Source: Thermoplasmata archaeon
GTDB taxonomy: Archaea > Thermoplasmatota > Thermoplasmata > Thermoplasmatales > Thermoplasmataceae
DNA: 5,746 nucleotides
Reading direction: 5' to 3'
Assembly (NCBI GenBank): GCA_021826795.1
Contig: JAKAYM010000115.1
Span: 1 to 5,746, forward strand
The notes beneath the pieces are model-generated. The model was not told the origin of the DNA. It did not search any database and worked only from the letters and a program-made list of their open reading frames with translations. The translations under genes and the position numbers were made by a program. Below, in pieces: positions 1 to 5,746 of the stretch; the stretch's first letter is position 1, and each line of letters starts with the position of its first letter.

Positions 1-206
1 TCAGCATATGATGCATCATTTCCCCGCATTACCCTAAAAACAAGTCTCTTTCCATCAGGGGAATATCTAACATTGTTTATCACGCCTATTCCTGAGGTGA
101 TTCTCTGTGCTTTTCCACCTTCTATTGGGACTTCCCATACGTCATTGTTTGAAACGAAGACCAACCTATCATTAAAAATATCAGGATTTAGCTTGAATCT
201 TTCCAT
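1..206 (-). CDS. tri: Tricorn protease, N-terminal fragment (3' end beyond window)
   Basis: Only the first 68 codons are present; the gene runs off the left edge. The visible protein begins MERFKLNPDIFNDRLVFVSN and continues through a WE pair, a GVINN stretch (residues 41-45), SPDG (49-52) and RVMRG (58-62). As I recall the Thermoplasma acidophilum tricorn protein, it has the same order: LNPDI, DR, FV, DLWE, GVINN, PDG, RVMRG. This region opens the six-bladed beta-propeller, thought to act as a substrate filter. The protease domains of the family lie much further C-terminal and are not visible. Tricorn is a large cytosolic serine peptidase that cuts peptides, including proteasome products, into short pieces for its partner aminopeptidases. 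ATG at 206 is the only ATG or GTG after an in-frame stop at 225-227; a short AGGT lies 3 nt upstream (210-213). The gene follows the peptide transporter operon on the same strand. Family identity is fairly sure; completeness and activity cannot be judged. Confidence 0.87.
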   Translation of the reverse strand, partial: MERFKLNPDIFNDRLVFVSNNDVWEVPIEGGKAQRITSGIGVINNVRYSPDGKRLVFRVMRGNDASYA

Positions 207-297
207 TTTACCTGAATAACTATTCTATTAAATTAGGTTTCTTACAGAGGAATATATTGAGTTTAACAATAAATAGTAAACACCCAAGCAAAACAGG

Positions 298-310
298 TTT
301 ATAAGTTTGG
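298..310 (-). promoter_or_regulatory. Putative archaeal promoter (BRE/TATA) for the tricorn gene
   Basis: Read on the minus strand, CCAAA (310-306) is followed by CTTATAAA (305-298), a good match to the archaeal TATA box with an A-containing element where TFB would bind. Transcription would start about 25 nt downstream, near 275, giving a leader of roughly 70 nt before the tricorn ATG at 206. A second, weaker candidate is AATATATT at 258-251, which would start transcription near 230 and leave a leader of about 20 nt. Either would let tricorn be expressed independently of the transporter operon upstream. The gap is A+T rich, so chance matches are likely. Confidence 0.4.
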
Positions 311-320
311 AAAATCGCTT

Positions 321-662
321 TTAAAATAAACTTAATATAAAAGCTGTTAATATATAAATAATTCCAACCAAGATGTAAATGATAGTTATTATTAATTGTT
401 GCTTATTAATATATTTCACGTCATTTTCTGATATATGGGCTCCTCCAACCATAAGATCTTTGAGGTATTCTTTTGCCCCGAAATCCCACCATGCGCCAAT
501 AAAAAATATAATAAAGGCACTAAGTAATATTATTAACGGCATTATGGCAAAGTAATTTAAAACCCCAATAAAATAAAGAGGTAATGGAGAGATAATCAAC
601 ACAATTAATATAAAAATTGGAATACTTGCAATTTTTAGTCTAAGCTTATTTATTTCCCGCAT
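321..662 (-). CDS. Small three-helix membrane protein, function unknown
   Basis: A 113-residue protein that I do not recognise. It has three hydrophobic stretches, at about residues 11-34, 36-58 and 89-112. They are separated by a polar loop (59-88) that begins GAWWDFGAKEYLKDL and contains several Lys, Asp and Glu. The basic N-terminus (REINKLRLK) and basic loop predict the N-terminus and loop inside and the C-terminus outside. There is no signal-peptide cleavage site, Cys or catalytic motif to suggest a function. The start at 662 is the first possible one, because an in-frame stop lies at 666-668. It overlaps the 3' end of the double ATPase gene by 17 bp, so it is probably translated by coupling; no good ribosome binding site precedes it. 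Position suggests an accessory subunit or stabiliser of the peptide transporter, but this is inference. Overlap, membrane pattern and TAA stop make it a likely real gene. Confidence 0.72.
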   Translation of the reverse strand: MREINKLRLKIASIPIFILIVLIISPLPLYFIGVLNYFAIMPLIILLSAFIIFFIGAWWDFGAKEYLKDLMVGGAHISENDVKYINKQQLIITIIYILVGIIYILTAFILSLF

Positions 663-2757
663 TTTTTATCGCTGCTAACTCATCCTGAGTAAAATGGCAC
701 TTATACCAGTGCTTACCAATATTTCTTATGGGTGGTACAATTTCCTCACATTCTGTCTGTCTGTATATGCATCTTTCATAAAACCTGCACCCCTTTGGAA
801 CGTGCAAAGAACTACCTATTTCACCTATTATTCCCAGTTTTCCAGGGTCCCAGTCCGGAGTAGGAGATGGAACCGCCTTAATAAGGGCTTTAGTATATGG
901 ATGAAGAGGATTGTTGATAATTTCATTTGCTTCACCAATTTCAACCAATACTCCAAGATACATCACCATTATTCTGTCAGCTAGATAATATACGGATGCA
1001 ATGTCGTGTGATATATATATTAATGTTAATCCTTCGTTTTTTCTAATCTCGTTTAATTTATTCATGAAGGATGCCCTAAGAGATACGTCTAGCATTGATG
1101 TTGGCTCATCTGCTATGATGAAATCAGATTTAAGAACTGTTGCCCTTGCTATACTTACTCTTTGCCTTTCCCCACCCGATAATTCGTGAGGATATCTTTC
1201 AAGATAGCTTTCAGCTGGCGACAAATCCGCCCTCTCTAGCGATTCCTTGACCATGGACTCCATTTCGAAATAGTCTTTAACAACCCTGTGACCGATGATT
1301 GGCTCCGCTACTATGTTGAAGACAGTCATTTTGGGGTTCAGTGAATCAAAGGGATCCTGAAAGATCATTTGAGTATTCATCCTGAATTTCTTATAATCTT
1401 CATGATCTTTCTTTAGTTTATTCACATCTGCGTAAGAATCATAATCGAAATAATATCTTATTTCACCGGAAGTCGGTTTAAGTATGCCCAATAGAAGTCT
1501 CGCGAGAGTACTTTTTCCGGAACCAGATTCTCCAACGATCCCAATTATCTCGCCTTTTCCAATTTCAAAATTAATGTCATCAACAGCATGGACAAATTCT
1601 CTGTGGGTGGAATAAATGGATGAAAAAATATTTTTATTAAGATAGAAGTATTTAACCAAATTCCCAACCTTAATTATTTCATACGAACTGCCCGTGAAAT
1701 GTTGGTAAACTTTACCCGAAGTATCATTTGGTTTTATCCGATTGGCGAAATGACAGTAGCTAAAGTGTTCCTCTGAAATAAAAAACTGTTCTGGCTCTTT
1801 AATTTTACAGATTTCCTGAGCCATGTAGCACCTATCTGCGAATTTGCAACCGACTGGGAGGTTAATCGGATCAGGAAGTCTTCCAGGAATGCCCTCTACA
1901 TGACTCTTTGCATGCGCTAGGCTCGGATAGCTTTTTAAAAGTTCAATCGTATATGGATTATTCGATTTAAGATAGATATCTCTCGATTTTCCATATTCCA
2001 TGATGGAACCGGCATAAAACACCGCTATATGATCTGCAAGCTGCGACACGACTCCAATATCGTGTGATATTATGATCATGGACTTTATCTTGCCACTATT
2101 TTTCAGATTTTTAAGTTGGGCAATTATTTCAGCTTGTGTTATCACGTCCAAACCTGTGGTTGGTTCGTCTGCTATAACGATTTTTGGATTTAATGCCAAC
2201 GCCATGGCGATAACTGCTCTCTGTTTCATCCCACCAGAAAGCTCGTGTGGATATGATTTCATAACATTTTCAGTTAAACCAGCGGTTTTTAGAACTTCAA
2301 TCACTCTTTCTTCTATTTCTTCTTTTCCGAGATCGGTGTGTATTTTAAAAACTTCTGAGATCTGTTTACCAATGGTGTATACTGGATTGAAAGAGTTCAT
2401 GGCACCTTGAAATATCATGGAAATATCTTTCCATCTCATATTTCTAAGCTTTTCATCTAGAATTTTTCTTTGTTTCCTGTTGTACTTAAGTGACCCATTT
2501 ATATACATGTCATCATATAATGAAATTGATCCATTAATAACAGCATTGTCGGGAAGAAGAGACATTATGGCAAGAGCAAGAGTGCTCTTGCCAGATCCAG
2601 ATTCTCCAAGAATACCAAGCATCTCACCCTCTTTCAACTCCAGATTGATATTCCTTAGAGCCTTTACATTTCCACTGTAAGTTTTGAAATCAACGTTTAA
2701 ATTCTCAACTTTAAGAATTTTATTTCCCACGAAATCGTACTTTAATTCCTCAATCAC
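646..2757 (-). CDS. Fused DppD-DppF peptide ABC transporter ATPase
   Basis: One 703-residue chain holds both ATPases that most dipeptide/oligopeptide importers encode separately. Domain 1 (about 14-262) is DppD-like: Walker A GESGSGKST (51-59), Q-loop Q117 in MIFQGAMNSFNP, signature LSGGMKQR (173-180), Walker B with E198, D-loop GLD (202-204), H232. Domain 2 (about 361-612) is DppF-like: Walker A (409-417), Q467 in MIFQDP, signature LSGGERQR (526-533), Walker B with E551, H584. Both sites therefore look competent. Each ATPase is followed by the family's C-terminal extension with four Cys: 304, 310, 317, 335 and 657, 663, 670, 687. This motif is known from OppD/DppD relatives, where it can hold an iron-sulfur cluster. 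The start is GTG at 2757, overlapping the dppC stop as GTGA, with AGGTG 7 nt upstream; no ATG competes nearby. It would act at the inner membrane face, energising the DppB and DppC permeases. Specificity for peptides over other solutes (nickel, sugars) follows from family and context, not proof. Confidence 0.93.
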   Translation of the reverse strand: MIEELKYDFVGNKILKVENLNVDFKTYSGNVKALRNINLELKEGEMLGILGESGSGKSTLALAIMSLLPDNAVINGSISLYDDMYINGSLKYNRKQRKILDEKLRNMRWKDISMIFQGAMNSFNPVYTIGKQISEVFKIHTDLGKEEIEERVIEVLKTAGLTENVMKSYPHELSGGMKQRAVIAMALALNPKIVIADEPTTGLDVITQAEIIAQLKNLKNSGKIKSMIIISHDIGVVSQLADHIAVFYAGSIMEYGKSRDIYLKSNNPYTIELLKSYPSLAHAKSHVEGIPGRLPDPINLPVGCKFADRCYMAQEICKIKEPEQFFISEEHFSYCHFANRIKPNDTSGKVYQHFTGSSYEIIKVGNLVKYFYLNKNIFSSIYSTHREFVHAVDDINFEIGKGEIIGIVGESGSGKSTLARLLLGILKPTSGEIRYYFDYDSYADVNKLKKDHEDYKKFRMNTQMIFQDPFDSLNPKMTVFNIVAEPIIGHRVVKDYFEMESMVKESLERADLSPAESYLERYPHELSGGERQRVSIARATVLKSDFIIADEPTSMLDVSLRASFMNKLNEIRKNEGLTLIYISHDIASVYYLADRIMVMYLGVLVEIGEANEIINNPLHPYTKALIKAVPSPTPDWDPGKLGIIGEIGSSLHVPKGCRFYERCIYRQTECEEIVPPIRNIGKHWYKCHFTQDELAAIKNAGNK

Positions 2758-4913
2758 TTTCTACCACCTAACTTTGGATTCGCAACTTCATCTATGCCAC
2801 GAGATATAAATATGAATGCTAGTATGAATATAGTCAGGGCACTCAGTGCCGGTACGAATATCCACGGGTATTGCGATATACCATAATAATCGCCCAAAAA
2901 GCCGTTTAACATTCCGCCCCATGTAGGTATAGTCAATGGTGCCAGACCCAGAATTTCATAAGTAGACACAGCCGCAACTGCACCCCCGATGTTAATGGAG
3001 GTTAAATATGCAAGCAATGTACCCATATTTGGCAATATATGCCTCTTAAGTATTTTAGTGGTACTGAGGTTAGATACCACCGCAGATTCTATAAAAGTTC
3101 GGCTTTTTATGCTTCTTACTACCCCAATTAACGAAAATGTTACAAAGGGCCAACCTAAAAGCGAGAATATGAGTATAAGATTATCAAGTGTTGGCCCTAA
3201 AATTGTTGCAAGAACTATAAACAGGGGAAGACCGGGTATAAGGAATATAGCCAGTGAGAGAGTTTCCCAAAATGAACTTACCAAACCCGAATAATAACCT
3301 ATAACCATTGAAACAGCCACCGATATAAGCACGGTGATTATGCCAGCTGCAAAACCAACTTCCAGATCAGTAGGAAAACTATCTATAAACATTATCCACA
3401 AATTATTTCCAGCTGTGTTTGTACCCAGAGGGAGGGAAATTCCAGATAATGTGTGAGTTGTTGGAGGCAGTGGTGATGCATGTCCCTCGAAACTATAGGC
3501 TGTTAGATAATTTCCATCTAGTACTGCTATCGTAGGCGCATCCTGAAGACTCTTGTTTAGTGGCCATGGATTATTAAACAATATTGGAGAAGTTGTTATC
3601 TTGCCCAGAGACGCATGCCACGAGAATGGATATTCTAAATATGAATTAATAAGATAGATAAAATTCCCATCAGTTGTGTTTGATAATAAAAATGTCCCAG
3701 AAGAATAGTATTTAATGTCATTGATGGTGAACGGCACTTGAATCGTATTTGAAATTGAAAGGGTCCCGTTCTTATCAACTGTTAACGCATAAATATATTT
3801 GGGACTTGAAAGCAAAAAATTTCCAGGAAAACCAGATGAACCCGAGCTTGTTCCTAATGCCAATATACCGAATTTTGCACCATATATCATCTTTGATGTG
3901 CCATTGTTTATATAAACCATATAAACGTAGCTCCCCGCCGTTAAAAAAGCAGTATTAGAATTCGATGGAATAGCTTGATAAGCGCTTGGTATGACGAAAT
4001 TAGAAATTGAATCATTAAAAGTTTTACTGTATGAAATAGTTCCATTGTAAAGATACGTGTCAAGAACATTACCTTCCAATACAATTATTCTGCTGGATTC
4101 CGGTGTTATGAACTCATTTCCATAGAAATATAAATTCGTTGGCTTATTGGTTAATTTAGTACTCCAGACGTGTTTCAAATTATAAGAGTAGTATGAATTC
4201 AGAAAGTACCCAGTACTATTAAGTGAAAATGTATATACATATGAACTGGTAATGGATAGCGAATCGGTCAAGAATTGGCCGACTAAACCACTTGGCGGGT
4301 TGAGTGAATACGTTTTAGAGCTGGTAAAATCCGCAAGAATCGTACTATTTGTTTTTATAGAATTGATATTTCTAATTGTTACATTCGATGTTGAACTAAC
4401 AGGGTTGTATGTACATATTACTTCACCGGTATATATTGTATTGTTTGTGGATACCATTAACTCAGATTGTGGTTCGAGTGTTGTGTAGTTGTAAGCACTA
4501 AATGAATATAGTGTTTTTGGTAAACCGTCGATATTAAATAGTATAACTGAAGATGCATTCTTCGTTGAAACTGCATTTACACTATAAGAACCGTTATTTA
4601 AGCCTGTCATGAACATATAGTAGCTTCCACCAGTCACGTATTCACTTGTAGTAATTCCATAGGATGACTGAACAGGTGTGAAACTCAATGGATGATTGAG
4701 TTCTACAATAGGACTAAAGTAATCTTCAGAAGGAACCGCTGCGAAGGGATTCCCGTGTGCAATAGCAGGGGCGATCAAAGCTATGACGATGTAGACCAGC
4801 AGGATATAAAATCCAACTTTTCCATAATTGGATCTATAGAAAACTTTCCACTGTTTGTGCAATCCTCTCGCAGTAAATTTCAAGTTGTTTAAGATTTGAT
4901 TATTTTTTCTCAT
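2754..4913 (-). CDS. DppC-type peptide ABC permease with large extracellular insertion
   Basis: Inner-membrane permease of a dipeptide/oligopeptide importer, pairing with DppB. Residue numbers count from the upstream ATG at 4937. Helix 1 lies at about 41-60, ending in the APAIA stretch usual for DppC. Then comes an insert of about 410 residues (76-485), followed by the normal core: helices near 523-548, 558-580, 585-608, 635-665 and 692-712, the ATPase-contact loop ending RHILPN (632-637), and a C-terminus containing NPKL. DppC proteins are usually about 300 residues; this one is 727, or 719 from the preferred start. I prefer ATG at 4913 (Met9) because it overlaps the dppB stop as ATGA and has a weak AGTGA 4 nt upstream, while ATG at 4937 has no ribosome binding site. 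The motif usually GTDxxGRD reads GTNTAGNN (505-512), and the conserved Gly of the EAA loop is Asn623. Permease identity is sure; the role of the insert is unknown. Confidence 0.92.
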   Translation of the reverse strand: MRKNNQILNNLKFTARGLHKQWKVFYRSNYGKVGFYILLVYIVIALIAPAIAHGNPFAAVPSEDYFSPIVELNHPLSFTPVQSSYGITTSEYVTGGSYYMFMTGLNNGSYSVNAVSTKNASSVILFNIDGLPKTLYSFSAYNYTTLEPQSELMVSTNNTIYTGEVICTYNPVSSTSNVTIRNINSIKTNSTILADFTSSKTYSLNPPSGLVGQFLTDSLSITSSYVYTFSLNSTGYFLNSYYSYNLKHVWSTKLTNKPTNLYFYGNEFITPESSRIIVLEGNVLDTYLYNGTISYSKTFNDSISNFVIPSAYQAIPSNSNTAFLTAGSYVYMVYINNGTSKMIYGAKFGILALGTSSGSSGFPGNFLLSSPKYIYALTVDKNGTLSISNTIQVPFTINDIKYYSSGTFLLSNTTDGNFIYLINSYLEYPFSWHASLGKITTSPILFNNPWPLNKSLQDAPTIAVLDGNYLTAYSFEGHASPLPPTTHTLSGISLPLGTNTAGNNLWIMFIDSFPTDLEVGFAAGIITVLISVAVSMVIGYYSGLVSSFWETLSLAIFLIPGLPLFIVLATILGPTLDNLILIFSLLGWPFVTFSLIGVVRSIKSRTFIESAVVSNLSTTKILKRHILPNMGTLLAYLTSINIGGAVAAVSTYEILGLAPLTIPTWGGMLNGFLGDYYGISQYPWIFVPALSALTIFILAFIFISRGIDEVANPKLGGRK
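2763..2769 (-). promoter_or_regulatory. Ribosome binding site deciding the dppDF GTG start
   Basis: AGGTGGT on the minus strand contains AGGTG (2769-2765), complementary to the archaeal 16S rRNA 3' end (anti-SD CACCT). Seven nt separate it from the GTG at 2757. It lies inside the last codons of dppC, encoding Leu-Gly-Gly, and is the best Shine-Dalgarno match I found among the gene starts in this window. It supports GTG as the true start of the double ATPase. Confidence 0.7.
3483..4712 (-). other. Predicted extracytoplasmic domain inserted in DppC
   Basis: This segment encodes about 410 residues (76-485 counting from ATG 4937) between permease helix 1 and the LGT motif that precedes helix 2, so topology places it outside the cell. 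It has no hydrophobic helix, is rich in Ser, Thr, Asn and Tyr, and has a single Cys (175). Aromatic strand-like pieces followed by NG, DG or KNG turns recur near 105, 168, 233, 294, 337, 381, 426 and 476, at spacings of about 43-65 residues, for example SYVYMVYINNGT and KYIYALTVDKNGT. That periodicity suggests a seven- or eight-bladed beta-propeller, judged by eye only. Thirteen N-x-S/T sequons lie inside it. A role in peptide capture or docking of a binding protein is inference. Confidence 0.7.
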
Positions 4914-5746
4914 ACTTTCACTCTCGGATCTAGCCATGCGTGTATAAAATCAACCAGCGAATAAGCCACAATTGTTACTATCGATAATATGAATAGGGCT
5001 GCTTCAATTACTGGATAGTTTTCATTCAATGTATTAGTATATAACAATCTTCCCATTCCAGGAACTCCAAATATTATTTCAGTTACAACTGCTCCACCCA
5101 TTAAAAGGGCGAATTCAAGTGCCATCCTAGTAGACTCGGGAACCAAAGCGTTTCTAGCCGCATGGTGAAACATTATAGATGTTTCTTTAACCCCCTTGGC
5201 TTTTGCAGTGGTTATAAAATCTTCCCCGAGCACCGAAACCATAATGCTTCTCATGGTCAATAAATGACCCATTGCCTCTATAACAATGAGAGTGATAATG
5301 GGCATAGCAAAATAATATAGCATTTGTATTAACCCGGAAAGCGATGGGCTTGCAAAAAAAGGCGTTAAACGGTAAAATGAAACTTGCAATGGGAAAATAG
5401 GATAATATACAGCAAATAATATAAAAACAATAATAGCGAGAGCGAAAAAAGGAATGGAATTAAGAATTGTAGACCCAACTAAAATTGGAGATTCCGCTTT
5501 TTTACCCCTAAGAAACGAGGTCAGAATTCCAAGTGGTATTCCAATTATAAAAGATGCAACTGCTGCTATTCCAAATATTATTAGAGTGTAAGGGAGTGCC
5601 GAATCAATGAGAGAAATAACAGTTTCGTTTCTATTGGAGAAACTTACACCGAAATGAAATGTAAACATATCTTTAAAATATATTACAAATTCAGTTAAAC
5701 TGTATTTATTTTTTGGATTTATCCCATATTCTTTATATATATTGTT
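4910..5746 (-). CDS. DppB-type peptide ABC permease (5' end beyond window)
   Basis: The reading frame stays open to the right edge, giving 278 visible residues. DppB proteins are usually a little over 300, so the first helix and start codon are missing. An internal ATG at 5668 is not the likely start: the 26 residues before it continue the family pattern (IYKEYGINPKNKYSLTEF, then a soluble loop leading to HFGVSFSN). Hydrophobic helices lie at about 53-78, 88-114, 139-165, 205-225 and 246-268 of the visible part. The cytoplasmic ATPase-contact loop is DFITTAKAKGV (176-186), followed by RNALVP. The C-terminal region has the family's FGVPGMGRLLYT (226-237) and ends in LDPRVKV. The protein forms half of the membrane channel with DppC. 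Its TGA stop overlaps the preferred dppC ATG as ATGA, indicating coupled translation in one operon. No motif is missing in the visible part; peptide specificity is inferred from family. Confidence 0.93.
   Translation of the reverse strand, partial: NNIYKEYGINPKNKYSLTEFVIYFKDMFTFHFGVSFSNRNETVISLIDSALPYTLIIFGIAAVASFIIGIPLGILTSFLRGKKAESPILVGSTILNSIPFFALAIIVFILFAVYYPIFPLQVSFYRLTPFFASPSLSGLIQMLYYFAMPIITLIVIEAMGHLLTMRSIMVSVLGEDFITTAKAKGVKETSIMFHHAARNALVPESTRMALEFALLMGGAVVTEIIFGVPGMGRLLYTNTLNENYPVIEAALFILSIVTIVAYSLVDFIHAWLDPRVKV

Noticed and set aside
230..300. Short direct repeat AAACCT followed by T-rich sequence (300-290 and 240-230, minus strand)
   Set aside because: Six matching bases in an A+T-rich gap are expected by chance; no further copies or symmetry support an operator.
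263..314. T-rich runs after the small membrane gene as a possible archaeal terminator
   Set aside because: On the minus strand there is a TTTT just after the stop (314-311) and loose T-rich pieces further on, but no long uninterrupted T tract; in such A+T-rich DNA this is not distinguishable from background.
694..984. Plus-strand open frame of 96 codons opposite the double ATPase, and similar ones at 1001-1189, 2072-2410 and 2417-2680
   Set aside because: They lie entirely opposite well-conserved ATPase motifs and have no recognisable product; they are shadows of the minus-strand gene.
2576..2591. Perfect 7-bp inverted repeat gcaagag-tg-ctcttgc
   Set aside because: It falls in codons of the Walker A helix of the first ATPase domain, which constrain the sequence, and its 2-nt loop is too short for a stable hairpin.
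2989..3294. Plus-strand open frames opposite dppC (also 3749-3958, 4252-4488 and 4692-4892)
   Set aside because: The opposite strand encodes a continuous 727-codon permease frame with helices and family motifs; these frames show no domain and no convincing start signals.
5666..5668. ATG at 5668 as the start of dppB
   Set aside because: The frame is open to the window edge and the preceding residues match the loop after helix 1 of DppB proteins, so this Met is internal.

Overview
The window looks like part of an A+T-rich archaeal chromosome, most likely from a Thermoplasmatales-type heterotroph (relatives of Thermoplasma, Ferroplasma or Cuniculiplasma). Three things suggest this: a partial gene at the left edge whose N-terminus resembles the tricorn protease of Thermoplasma acidophilum, archaeal TATA-like promoter elements in the only intergenic gap, and an AGGTG ribosome binding site. 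The genus cannot be fixed from the sequence alone.

All genes lie on the minus strand, so transcription runs from right to left. In that order they are: a dppB-type peptide permease whose 5' end is beyond the window (4910-5746); a very large dppC-type permease (2754-4913); a single-chain double ATPase combining DppD and DppF (646-2757); an unrecognised 113-residue three-helix membrane protein (321-662); a 114-bp gap carrying TATA-like sequences; and the first 68 codons of a tricorn protease gene (1-206). The first four genes overlap one another (ATGA, GTGA and a 17-bp overlap), which indicates one translationally coupled operon.

Together dppB, dppC and dppDF encode the membrane and energising parts of a dipeptide/oligopeptide ABC importer: two permeases and two fused nucleotide-binding domains, both with complete catalytic motifs. 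No solute-binding protein is visible; it may lie upstream of dppB or elsewhere. Tricorn is a cytosolic peptidase that trims oligopeptides, so the layout suggests a peptide uptake-and-degradation module.

The outstanding feature is the DppC protein. About 410 residues are inserted between its first transmembrane helix and the normal permease core, in a place that must face outward. The insert is rich in Ser, Thr, Asn and Tyr, carries 13 N-glycosylation sequons, and has recurring beta-strand/turn units suggestive of a beta-propeller. The permease motif that normally follows this point (GTDxxGRD) has lost its charged residues. This could be a permease with a built-in extracellular peptide receptor or docking platform. 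The plus strand holds no convincing gene.
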